This document shows, piece after piece, positions 1 through 5,983 of a stretch of 8,619 nucleotides of DNA. A program made the position numbers and the translations under genes. The notes under the pieces are model-generated. The model was not told the origin of the DNA. It saw nothing but the letters and a program-made list of their open reading frames with translations, and did not search any database. The first letter of the stretch is position 1. Each line of letters begins with the position of its first letter. The stretch lies in the NCBI GenBank assembly GCA_945872375.1, contig CAMBYR010000075.1:1-8619 (forward strand), in the 5' to 3' direction. Source of the DNA: an uncultured Blautia sp. (GTDB lineage: Bacteria > Bacillota > Clostridia > Lachnospirales > Lachnospiraceae).

Positions 1-121
1 CATTAGCAACTGTATCATGTGTTTTCTTTCCTTTTATATTAACAACGGCTCCGATACCGCAGTTATCATGTTCAAATTCAGGGCGGTAGAGGCCCTGCTG
101 CTGATTTGCTACTTCTCTCAT
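1..121 (-). CDS. gltB: Glutamate synthase large subunit (GOGAT), N-terminal fragment cut by window edge
   Basis: Only the first 40 codons are in the window. Reading from ATG at 121, the protein contains GLYRPEFEHDNCGIGAVV followed by NIKGKKTHDTVAN. This matches the start of the class II glutamine amidotransferase domain of GltB. C21 of DNCGIG would be the catalytic cysteine exposed as residue 1 after removal of a 20-residue propeptide. The enzyme transfers the amide of glutamine to 2-oxoglutarate, giving two glutamates, in the cytoplasm. The start lies 5 bp past the pyrG stop. Its ribosome site (AAAGGATGAG) is built from the last codons and stop of pyrG, which suggests one transcript and translational coupling. 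The family call is firm despite the short length. Whether the full-length gene is intact, and whether gltD follows, cannot be seen. Confidence 0.88.
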   Translation of the reverse strand, partial: MREVANQQQGLYRPEFEHDNCGIGAVVNIKGKKTHDTVAN

Positions 122-126
122 TTTTC

Positions 127-1755
127 TCATCCTTTCATTGCAGCTTCTTCTGCCGTCTTTTTATCAACTGCCGCCTGCACAAATCCACGAAACAGTGGAT
201 GTGCATGGTTTGGCCTGGATTTAAATTCCGGATGTCCCTGTGTTCCCACAAAGAACGGATGTCCGGCAATTTCGATCATCTCAACAATGTGAGCATCCGG
301 GGATGTTCCTACAATGGACATTCCCTTTTCGTCCAGTTCCTTACGGAATGCGTTGTTTACCTCATAACGATGTCTGTGACGTTCCTGGATCTCTTTCTTT
401 CCAAAAAGCTCATAGGATCTGGAGCCTTCTGCAAGCACACACGGATAGCTTCCAAGACGAAGAGTTCCTCCAAGATCTTCCACATCCTCCTGATCCGGCA
501 TCAGGGCAATGACCGGATGTGTTGTTTCCGGTGCCAGCTCAATACTGTTGGCATCTTCATATCCAAGCACATGGCGGGCAAATTCCACAATAGCCATCTG
601 CATTCCCAGGCAGATCCCAAGGTATGGGATCTTATGAACTCTTGCATACTGTGCCGCAAGGATCATTCCTTCCGTACCACGGTTTCCGAATCCTCCCGGA
701 ACCAGGATTCCATCTACAGAATGGAGAGTCTGATCCAGATTTTTTTCATTGAGTTCTTCGGAGTCCACCCAGGTGATATCAACCTTTGCACGGCAAGAGA
801 TCCCGCCATGCTTCAGTGCTTCCACAACACTCAAGTATGCATCATGAAGCTGTGTATATTTACCAACCATGGCGATCTTTACTGTTTTATCCGGGTGGCG
901 GAGATTTTCTACCATATTTTCCCAGTCTGTAAGATCTGGTTTGCGATTCTCCAGTCTTAAGCTCTGCAGTACTACGTCTGCAAGCTTTTCTCTCTCCATT
1001 GCAAGAGGAGCTTCATATAAATATTCCACATCCAGATTCTGAAGCACATGGCTCACCGGAACATTGCAGAACAGTGCTATTTTTTCACGGATTTCATCGG
1101 TCAGCGGATGTTCGCTTCGGCAGACCAGGATATCCGGCCAGATTCCCATTCCCTGAAGCTCCTTGACGCTGGCCTGGGTGGGCTTCGTTTTCATTTCCCC
1201 GGAGGCTTTCAGATAAGGAATCAGTGTTACATGAATCAGGATCGCGTGATCGTGTCCCACCTCATGCTGAAACTGACGAATGGATTCCAGAAAAGGCTGG
1301 CTCTCAATATCACCTACGGTGCCGCCCACTTCTATGATAGCAATTCTGTCTTCTTCCGGTGACTTTCCCCGATAGAAACGGCTTTTGATCTCATTTGTAA
1401 TGTGGGGAATGACCTGAACGGTGCCTCCTCCGAAATCTCCGTGTCTTTCTTTCTGAAGTACCGACCAGTAGATTTTTCCCGTTGTAACATTGGAATTTTT
1501 ATCAAGACTTTCATCAATAAATCTCTCATAATGTCCCAGATCCAGGTCTGTCTCTGTTCCGTCATCTGTCACAAATACTTCCCCGTGCTGAATGGGATTC
1601 ATGGTACCTGGGTCAATATTGATATATGGATCAAACTTCTGCATGGTCACCTGATACCCTCTGGCCTTTAACAGTCTGCCAAGGGAGGCTGCTGTAATCC
1701 CCTTTCCAAGGCCGGACACAACTCCGCCTGTGACAAACACATATTTTACTGCCAT
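127..1755 (-). CDS. pyrG: CTP synthase
   Basis: 542 aa, close to the usual 535-550. It aminates UTP to CTP using ATP and glutamine, the last step of pyrimidine nucleotide synthesis. The N-terminal amidoligase domain (about 1-270) opens with KYVFVTGGVVSGLGKG, whose P-loop-like K18 binds ATP, followed by the family block around DPYINIDPGTMNP. The C-terminal class I glutaminase domain (about 300-530) has the nucleophile C382 in GICLGMQ and the H508/E510 pair in TQGHPEF. An upstream in-frame ATG at 1836 would add 27 residues (MGEVSPGACS...) with no family likeness and would run through the leader hairpin. I reject it because the ATG at 1755 is preceded by a strong GGAGGAGG (1765-1772) and gives the canonical N-terminus. 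The gene has its own promoter and a long leader terminator, and it is probably cotranscribed with gltB. Confidence 0.97.
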   Translation of the reverse strand: MAVKYVFVTGGVVSGLGKGITAASLGRLLKARGYQVTMQKFDPYINIDPGTMNPIQHGEVFVTDDGTETDLDLGHYERFIDESLDKNSNVTTGKIYWSVLQKERHGDFGGGTVQVIPHITNEIKSRFYRGKSPEEDRIAIIEVGGTVGDIESQPFLESIRQFQHEVGHDHAILIHVTLIPYLKASGEMKTKPTQASVKELQGMGIWPDILVCRSEHPLTDEIREKIALFCNVPVSHVLQNLDVEYLYEAPLAMEREKLADVVLQSLRLENRKPDLTDWENMVENLRHPDKTVKIAMVGKYTQLHDAYLSVVEALKHGGISCRAKVDITWVDSEELNEKNLDQTLHSVDGILVPGGFGNRGTEGMILAAQYARVHKIPYLGICLGMQMAIVEFARHVLGYEDANSIELAPETTHPVIALMPDQEDVEDLGGTLRLGSYPCVLAEGSRSYELFGKKEIQERHRHRYEVNNAFRKELDEKGMSIVGTSPDAHIVEMIEIAGHPFFVGTQGHPEFKSRPNHAHPLFRGFVQAAVDKKTAEEAAMKG

Positions 1756-1764
1756 CTCCGATTT

Positions 1765-1772
1765 CCTCCTCC
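1765..1772 (-). promoter_or_regulatory. Ribosome binding site that fixes the pyrG start
   Basis: GGAGGAGG on the minus strand, 9 nt before ATG 1755. It supports this start over the in-frame ATG at 1836, which lies inside the leader stem-loop and has no comparable site. Confidence 0.85.
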
Positions 1773-1788
1773 ATGTAAGCTTTCTCTG

Positions 1789-1856
1789 AAAAAATAAAAG
1801 GCGCCGGGAACAGGCTCCAGGGGAAACTTCCCCCATGGACTGTTCCTGACGCCTTT
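1789..1856 (-). terminator. Leader terminator (attenuator) of pyrG-gltB
   Basis: Very long stem-loop between the pyrG promoter and its ribosome site. The outer arms are AAAGGCGTCAGGAACAG (from 1856) and CTGTTCCCGGCGCCTTT, forming 17 positions with one A-C mismatch and one G-U pair. Inside are a further TCCA/TGGA pairing and GGGGAA/TTCCCC. It is followed by TTTTATTTTTT. Because it sits after the promoter, it must be bypassed for pyrG expression. The first six bases of its 5' arm are the hexaloop of the small hairpin at 1845-1862, so the two structures cannot coexist. Confidence 0.85.
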
Positions 1857-1862
1857 GTCAGG
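1845..1862 (-). promoter_or_regulatory. Hexaloop hairpin of ANTAR-target type in the pyrG leader
   Basis: CCTGAC-AAAGGC-GTCAGG: a perfect 6-bp stem with a six-base loop having A1 and G4, closed by C-G. It overlaps the 5' arm of the leader terminator, so forming it would block termination. The same loop occurs in the purF and glnN leaders on different stems. ANTAR-domain antiterminators are known to bind hexaloops with A1 and G4. Binding by such a protein here is inferred. Confidence 0.7.
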
Positions 1863-1891
1863 CAATTCACTATTCATTCAAAATATGGTCT

Positions 1892-1920
1892 ATAGTAAAC
1901 TATTTTTTTTTATTTGTCAA
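1892..1920 (-). promoter_or_regulatory. Promoter of pyrG-gltB
   Basis: Minus-strand TTGACA (1920-1915), a 17-bp A-rich spacer, then TACTAT (1897-1892). Transcription should start near 1885, about 20-25 nt before the hexaloop hairpin. The promoter begins only about 30 bp past the purF stop, with no clear purF terminator between, so read-through from purF into the same leader is also possible. Confidence 0.75.
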
Positions 1921-1949
1921 TATTTATGTTAAGGAAACAACTTCCAAAT

Positions 1950-3329
1950 TCAGTCCGGGATTTCCATCGGATAATTGCCGTCAAAACATGCCTTGCAGAG
2001 CGAAAGACCTCCTGCCATACCTTCCAGGTAGTCGATCTCCATATATCCCAGGGAATCAGCTCCGATCATCCGGCAGATTTCTTCTGTACTGTGGCTGGCT
2101 GCAATGAGCTGATCATTGGAAGGAACATCGGTTCCGAAATAACAGGGATGAAGAAACGGCGGCGAACTGATACGTACATGGACCTCCTTTGCCCCGGCTT
2201 CCTTCAGCATATGTATGAGGTTTGCAATGGTCGTACCGCGGACAATGGAATCATCCACCAGAACGATTCTTTTGTCCTTTACCACGGACTCCAGGACACT
2301 CAGTTTCAGACGTACGCTGGATTCCCTTTCTTTCTGTGTCGGTTTGATAAAGGTTCTTCCGATATAGCTGTTCTTATAAAATGCAAATCCAAATGGGATC
2401 CCCGATTCTTCTGAATATCCCTTCGCTGCAGGAAGGCCGGATTCTGGAACTCCCGTCACAAGGTCTGCTTCCACAGGATAGGATTTTGCAAGAGATTTGC
2501 CTCCCCGGATCCTGGCATCATATACCCTGACACCGTCCATGGTACTGTCCAGCCTTGCAAAATAGATATATTCAAAAACACAGTGCGCATGCCTGGAGCC
2601 GGCCAGCTCTTTATTGGATTTGATTCCGTCTTTCGTAATGGTGATGATCTCGCCTGGCTCTATATCACGGACAAATTCCGCACCAACGGCAGTCAGCGCG
2701 CAGCTTTCCGACGCCAGCACATAGGCATTGTCCCTTTTTCCCAGGCACAGCGGCTTCAGGCCATAGGGATCACGGACACCGATCAGTTTTCTGGGGCTCA
2801 TGATCACCAGGCCATAGGCACCCTTTATTTTTCTGGCAGTTTTCAGCACTGCCTCTTCCACCGTTTTGGAATGTACACGTTCTCTTGCGATATGAAAGGC
2901 GATGACCTCCGAATCAGTAGTCGTATGAAAAATGGCGCCTGTCTGAATCAGCTCCCATTTCAGTTCCTCTGTATTCACCAGATTTCCGTTATGAGCCAGT
3001 CCAAGCGTTCCTTTAATGTAGGACAGCACCAAAGGCTGAGCATTTTCTGCAATGGATGCGCCTGTCGTGGAATAGCGGACATGGCCGATGCCAATATCCC
3101 CATCCATCTGTTCCAGAATTTTTTTATTCAGAACCTCGCTTACCAGTCCAAGATCTTTATGAAAATTGACGTTTCCCCTCTCTCCATCAGTTCTGGAAAC
3201 AGCCATTCCGCAGGATTCCTGTCCTCTGTGCTGCAAGGATGTCAGACCATAATAAACAGACGGTGCAATATTATTTCCGTCCAGATCATAAATCCCAAAT
3301 ACTCCGCACTCTTCCTTTATTTCTGCCAT
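1950..3329 (-). CDS. purF: Amidophosphoribosyltransferase (glutamine PRPP amidotransferase)
   Basis: 459 aa. It catalyses the first committed step of purine synthesis: PRPP + glutamine to 5-phosphoribosylamine + glutamate. The start MAEIKEECGVFGIYD shows a 7-residue propeptide before the catalytic cysteine C8 of the class II (Ntn) glutaminase domain (about 8-235). The phosphoribosyltransferase domain follows, with PRPP motif IVLVDDSIVRGTT (D359, D360). Four cysteines at the positions of the Bacillus-type 4Fe-4S ligands are present: C250 (HAHCVFEY), C396 (HPCYFG), and C445 and C448 (LCKACF). It is therefore the oxygen-sensitive Fe-S form made as a precursor. GGAGG (3337-3341) lies 7 nt before the ATG. 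It is divergent from glnN and preceded by a terminator-type leader of the same design. It stands alone, not in a pur operon, beside pyrG-gltB. Confidence 0.97.
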   Translation of the reverse strand: MAEIKEECGVFGIYDLDGNNIAPSVYYGLTSLQHRGQESCGMAVSRTDGERGNVNFHKDLGLVSEVLNKKILEQMDGDIGIGHVRYSTTGASIAENAQPLVLSYIKGTLGLAHNGNLVNTEELKWELIQTGAIFHTTTDSEVIAFHIARERVHSKTVEEAVLKTARKIKGAYGLVIMSPRKLIGVRDPYGLKPLCLGKRDNAYVLASESCALTAVGAEFVRDIEPGEIITITKDGIKSNKELAGSRHAHCVFEYIYFARLDSTMDGVRVYDARIRGGKSLAKSYPVEADLVTGVPESGLPAAKGYSEESGIPFGFAFYKNSYIGRTFIKPTQKERESSVRLKLSVLESVVKDKRIVLVDDSIVRGTTIANLIHMLKEAGAKEVHVRISSPPFLHPCYFGTDVPSNDQLIAASHSTEEICRMIGADSLGYMEIDYLEGMAGGLSLCKACFDGNYPMEIPD

Positions 3330-3369
3330 CAGATTTCCTCCATTCCAATCTTTCTATCTGTTTTTTTCC

Positions 3370-3407
3370 AAAAAAAGAAGGCACTTCGAGCATATTCGAA
3401 GCGCCTT
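3370..3407 (-). terminator. Leader terminator (attenuator) of purF
   Basis: Minus-strand stem AAGGCGCTTCGA / TCGAAGTGCCTT, 12 bp with one G-U pair and a six-base loop ATATGC, followed by C and seven Ts. It lies between the purF promoter and ribosome site, so it is an attenuator rather than an end-of-gene terminator. Its 5' arm reuses AAGGC of the hexaloop and the GCTT arm of the small hairpin at 3399-3412. Confidence 0.85.
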
Positions 3408-3412
3408 TGCCT
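3399..3412 (-). promoter_or_regulatory. Hexaloop hairpin of ANTAR-target type in the purF leader
   Basis: AGGC-AAAGGC-GCTT: a 4-bp stem (one G-U) closed by C-G, with a loop identical to those before pyrG and glnN (A1, G4). It begins within a few nt of the expected transcription start and is mutually exclusive with the terminator. On its own a 4-bp stem is weak evidence. The repetition across leaders makes it credible. Confidence 0.65.
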
Positions 3413-3420
3413 ACAAAAGC

Positions 3421-3448
3421 ATTATAATAGAAGAGGCAGATTTGTCAA
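3421..3448 (-). promoter_or_regulatory. Promoter of purF
   Basis: Minus-strand TTGACA (3448-3443), 16-bp spacer, perfect TATAAT (3426-3421). Expected start is near 3414. It is divergent from the glnN promoter, with 43 bp between the two -35 boxes. That gap is rich in A- and T-tracts. Confidence 0.85.
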
Positions 3449-3491
3449 CCCCACGCCGGAAAAAAATCTTCAACTTTTTTCAAAAAAAACA

Positions 3492-3519
3492 TTGACAAGA
3501 AAAAAAAATTGAGTATACT
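3492..3519 (+). promoter_or_regulatory. Promoter of glnN
   Basis: TTGACA (3492-3497), 16-bp spacer made almost wholly of A, TATACT (3514-3519). Expected start is near 3526, immediately before the hexaloop hairpin. No match to a GlnR/TnrA box (TGTNA-N7-TNACA) was seen here. Confidence 0.82.
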
Positions 3520-3528
3520 ACATCACAT

Positions 3529-3542
3529 AAGCAAAGGCGCTT
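3529..3542 (+). promoter_or_regulatory. Hexaloop hairpin of ANTAR-target type in the glnN leader
   Basis: AAGC-AAAGGC-GCTT: four Watson-Crick pairs closed by C-G, loop with A1 and G4. It is at the very 5' end of the predicted transcript. The 12-mer GCAAAGGCGCTT is shared exactly with the purF leader on the opposite strand (3399-3410). Its loop and 3' arm form the first part of the terminator at 3534-3572. Confidence 0.68.
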
Positions 3543-3572
3543 TGGAGATCAGTTCTCCGAAGCGCTTTTTTT
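3534..3572 (+). terminator. Leader terminator (attenuator) of glnN
   Basis: A 15-bp stem, AAGGCGCTTTGGAGA / TCTCCGAAGCGCTTT with two G-U pairs and loop TCAGT, ending in a run of seven Ts (3566-3572). It lies between the promoter and the gene, 66 bp before the start codon, so it should limit glnN transcription unless prevented from forming. Confidence 0.85.
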
Positions 3573-3638
3573 GTTTATTCCTGAAAAATAAGAAAATAAT
3601 GGATCAGAGGATCTCAATATTGAAAGGAGCAAACCCTT

Positions 3639-5738
3639 ATGGCACAGAATATTCCTGAACTGTATGGAAGTCTTGTATTTAACGACAAGATCATGCGTAC
3701 CAAATTACCGAAAGATATGTACAAAGCACTGAAAAAAACCATTGAAAATGGTACTCATCTGGAACTGGACGTTGCCAATTCCGTTGCAGTAGCCATGAAA
3801 GAATGGGCCATCGAAAATGGTGCTACTCACTATACTCACTGGTTCCAGCCAATGACAAACTTCACTGCTGAAAAGCATGACAGTTTTATTTCTCCTACCA
3901 GTGACGGACAGGTGATCATGGAGTTTTCCGGAAAAGAGCTGGTAAAAGGTGAGCCGGATGCATCCAGCTTCCCGTCAGGCGGACTTCGTGCTACCTTCGA
4001 GGCAAGAGGATATACAGCATGGGATCCTACTTCACCTGCATTTATCAAAGACCGTACTCTTTATATTCCCACCGCATTCTGTTCTTACAGCGGCGAGGCT
4101 CTTGATAAGAAAACACCTCTTCTCCGCTCCATGGATGCGCTGAATGTGGAAGCACTGAAGGTTCTCCGCATTCTTGGAAACAAAGATGTAAAACATATCA
4201 CTACCACCGTAGGTCCGGAACAGGAATACTTCCTGGTAGATAAAGAGCTTTATAATAAGAGAAAAGACCTGATCTTCTGCGGACGTACCCTTATCGGTGC
4301 TCCTGCTCCAAAAGGTCAGGAAATGGAAGATCACTATTTCGGAACCCTGAAGCCAAGAGTATCCGCCTACATGCATGACCTTGATGAAGAGCTCTGGAAA
4401 CTGGGCATTCCGGCAAAAACAAAACATAACGAGGTTGCTCCTGCTCAGCATGAGCTGGCACCTGTATTTGATACCACAAATGTTGCTGTTGACCACAACC
4501 AGCTTACAATGGAAGTCATGAAAAAAGTGGCCGACAAACATGGCATGGTATGTCTCCTTCACGAAAAACCATTCGAAGGTATCAACGGAAGCGGAAAACA
4601 TAACAACTGGTCCATGAGCACCGATACCGGTGTCAACCTTCTGGATCCGGGCAAGACACCTGCTGAAAACACCCAGTTCCTGGTATTTCTCGTAGCTGTA
4701 ATTAAAGCTGTGGATGATTACGCAGATCTTCTTCGTATTTCCGTTGCAAGCGCAGGAAACGATCACAGACTTGGCGCAAACGAAGCACCGCCGGCCATAG
4801 TATCCATCTTCCTTGGCGATGAACTGACCGAGGTATTGAAATCTATCGAAAGTGACAAATTCTTCGTTGGACACGGCGCTGTACAGATGGATATCGGTGC
4901 AAAGGTTCTGCCGCACTTTGTAAAAGACAACACCGACAGAAACCGTACTTCACCGTTTGCATTTACCGGCAACAAATTCGAGTTCCGTATGCTTGGCTCT
5001 TCCTCTTCCGTTGCCAATCCGAACATCATCCTGAATACGGCTGTTGCTGAAGTTCTCAGCCAGTTCGCAGAGAAGCTGAAGGATGTTCCGGCAGAAGAAA
5101 TGGATACCGCTGTACACAACCTTCTGAAAGAAACCATCATCGCACATAAACGCGTCATTTTCAACGGAAATGGCTATACCGATGAGTGGGTGGACGAAGC
5201 TGAAAAACGCGGTCTTTACAACCTGAAGTCCACACCGGAGGCTCTGAAGGAATTTGTCAGCGCTAAAAATGAAGAGCTCCTGACCGGACATAAGATCTTT
5301 ACAAAGGGCGAGCTTCACTCCCGCTATGAAATCAAACTGGAAAATTATGTGAAGACGCTTCATATTGAATCCTGCACTATGGCAGAGATCATTCAGAAAG
5401 ATCTTCTTCCGGCAATCAGTACTTATATGGAACAGATCGCACGTACTGCCAGCCTGAAAAAATCAGTTGTTCCCGATATCTCCGTTTCTTCGGAAGCAAA
5501 GCTTCTCACGAAGCTCACTGCACTCTCCGAGGCAATGGCAGAAGGACTGGATGTACTGAAAGCAGATACTGCAAAAACAGAAGCAATGGAAGATATGCAG
5601 GCAAAGGCAGAATCCTACCAGTCCGTTGTTCTGGCTGACATGGAAACCTTACGTGCATCTGCTGATGAAGCAGAAGCTCTGATGCCTGACAGCGTTCTTC
5701 CGTATCCTACCTACGGCAAACTTCTGTTTTCCATCTGA
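3639..5738 (+). CDS. glnN: Glutamine synthetase type III
   Basis: 699 aa, the roughly 700-aa size of GSIII (GSI is about 450). It makes glutamine from glutamate, ammonium and ATP in the cytoplasm. Catalytic signatures in order: GPEQEYFL (E194, E196, metal ligands), NEVAPAQHE (E265, E272), KPFEGINGSGKHNNW (310-324, with H321 matching the substrate-site histidine of GSI), RLGANEAPP (377-385) and NRTSPFAFTGNKFEFR (E448, R450). The N-terminal about 150 residues (IPELYGSLVF...) and the C-terminal about 200 residues are the GSIII-specific parts. The latter contain a long helical stretch (about 580-680) rich in Ala, Glu and Lys. GSIII lacks the adenylylation loop control of enterobacterial GSI. AAAGGAG (3623-3629) sits 9 nt before ATG. 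Control appears to lie in the leader attenuator. The gene symbol follows usage for GSIII; some annotations call it glnA. Confidence 0.97.
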   Translation: MAQNIPELYGSLVFNDKIMRTKLPKDMYKALKKTIENGTHLELDVANSVAVAMKEWAIENGATHYTHWFQPMTNFTAEKHDSFISPTSDGQVIMEFSGKELVKGEPDASSFPSGGLRATFEARGYTAWDPTSPAFIKDRTLYIPTAFCSYSGEALDKKTPLLRSMDALNVEALKVLRILGNKDVKHITTTVGPEQEYFLVDKELYNKRKDLIFCGRTLIGAPAPKGQEMEDHYFGTLKPRVSAYMHDLDEELWKLGIPAKTKHNEVAPAQHELAPVFDTTNVAVDHNQLTMEVMKKVADKHGMVCLLHEKPFEGINGSGKHNNWSMSTDTGVNLLDPGKTPAENTQFLVFLVAVIKAVDDYADLLRISVASAGNDHRLGANEAPPAIVSIFLGDELTEVLKSIESDKFFVGHGAVQMDIGAKVLPHFVKDNTDRNRTSPFAFTGNKFEFRMLGSSSSVANPNIILNTAVAEVLSQFAEKLKDVPAEEMDTAVHNLLKETIIAHKRVIFNGNGYTDEWVDEAEKRGLYNLKSTPEALKEFVSAKNEELLTGHKIFTKGELHSRYEIKLENYVKTLHIESCTMAEIIQKDLLPAISTYMEQIARTASLKKSVVPDISVSSEAKLLTKLTALSEAMAEGLDVLKADTAKTEAMEDMQAKAESYQSVVLADMETLRASADEAEALMPDSVLPYPTYGKLLFSI

Positions 5739-5781
5739 TCCCGTATCGCTTCCGGGGAAAGCAGCGGGAATTCACACACAG

Positions 5782-5879
5782 GTAAAGTCAGGGGATATCC
5801 CTTATGAACATCTACTTCATAATTCATTATCGATTTCCTCATCCATTAATCACACGATACCGGATGTCCCCTGTTTTAC
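5782..5879 (+). ncRNA. Possible three-way-junction RNA, or unusual 3' end of glnN
   Basis: The closing helix is CAGGGGATATCC (5789-5800) with GGATGTCCCCTG (5862-5873): 11 Watson-Crick pairs and one G-U. Beyond a small bulge it is extended by GTAAA (5782-5786) with TTTAC (5875-5879). Two helices fit inside: TTATGAA/TTCATAA (5802-5808/5816-5822, 7-nt loop) and TATCG/CGATA (5828-5832/5855-5859). I know no riboswitch class with this pattern. It could be the glnN 3' end, though only four Ts follow the stem, or part of the amt leader. Evidence is pairing alone. Confidence 0.35.
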
Positions 5880-5887
5880 ATATAAAT

Positions 5888-5918
5888 CAGAAATTGCATG
5901 ATTATCCTGCAATTTCTG
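5888..5918. repeat. Perfect 11-bp inverted repeat upstream of amt
   Basis: CAGAAATTGCA (5888-5898) and TGCAATTTCTG (5908-5918) separated by 9 nt. No T-run follows, so it is a poor terminator. Its right arm falls about where the -35 of an amt promoter feeding the hexaloop hairpin at 5940 would be, which fits a regulator-binding site. An RNA stem is the alternative. Confidence 0.5.
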
Positions 5919-5939
5919 CATTCTTAAATATCTTATTTG

Positions 5940-5955
5940 TTCGCAAGGATGCGGA
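5940..5955 (+). promoter_or_regulatory. Variant hexaloop hairpin of ANTAR-target type in the amt leader
   Basis: TTCGC-AAGGAT-GCGGA: a 5-bp stem (one G-U) closed by C-G, six-base loop with A1 and G4. The loop differs from AAAGGC at positions 3, 5 and 6 but keeps A1, A2 and G4. The loop end and 3' arm form the 5' arm of the terminator at 5949-5983, the same arrangement as in the other three leaders. Confidence 0.55.
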
Positions 5956-5983
5956 GGACTGAATACAGGCCCTCCGCATTTTT
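5949..5983 (+). terminator. Leader terminator (attenuator) of amt
   Basis: ATGCGGAGG (5949-5957) / CCTCCGCAT (5971-5979), 9 perfect pairs with a nested CTG-AATA-CAG, followed by TTTTT. It lies 85 bp before the amt start and after the region where a promoter would be needed to include the hexaloop hairpin. If transcription came only from glnN it would act as the glnN terminator. The overlap with a hexaloop hairpin argues for attenuation. Confidence 0.72.

Noticed and set aside
1756..1836. N-terminal extension of pyrG from ATG 1836 (27 extra residues)
   Set aside because: It runs through the leader terminator stem, has no family similarity and no good ribosome site. The ATG at 1755 has GGAGGAGG and gives the canonical CTP synthase start.
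3381..3407. CGAA/TTCG pair in the purF leader read as a PurR box
   Set aside because: The CGAA and TTCG are the two arms of the terminator stem, downstream of the promoter. They do not match the PurBox spacing or flanks of Bacillus.
3599..3658. Small ORF starting ATG at 3599 and overlapping the glnN start (MDQRISILKG...)
   Set aside because: It has no ribosome site before it, and the sequence contains the glnN ribosome site itself. It most likely arises by chance.
4032..4916. Long open frames opposite glnN, and similar ones opposite amt, purF and pyrG
   Set aside because: These are antisense or out-of-frame shadows of strongly conserved genes, with no ribosome sites and no plausible protein composition.
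5894..5912. Sigma-54 promoter (GC ... GC) upstream of amt
   Set aside because: TTGCAT and TGCAA are spaced two bases too far apart for the -24/-12 elements and lack the GG. They are better explained as arms of the inverted repeat.
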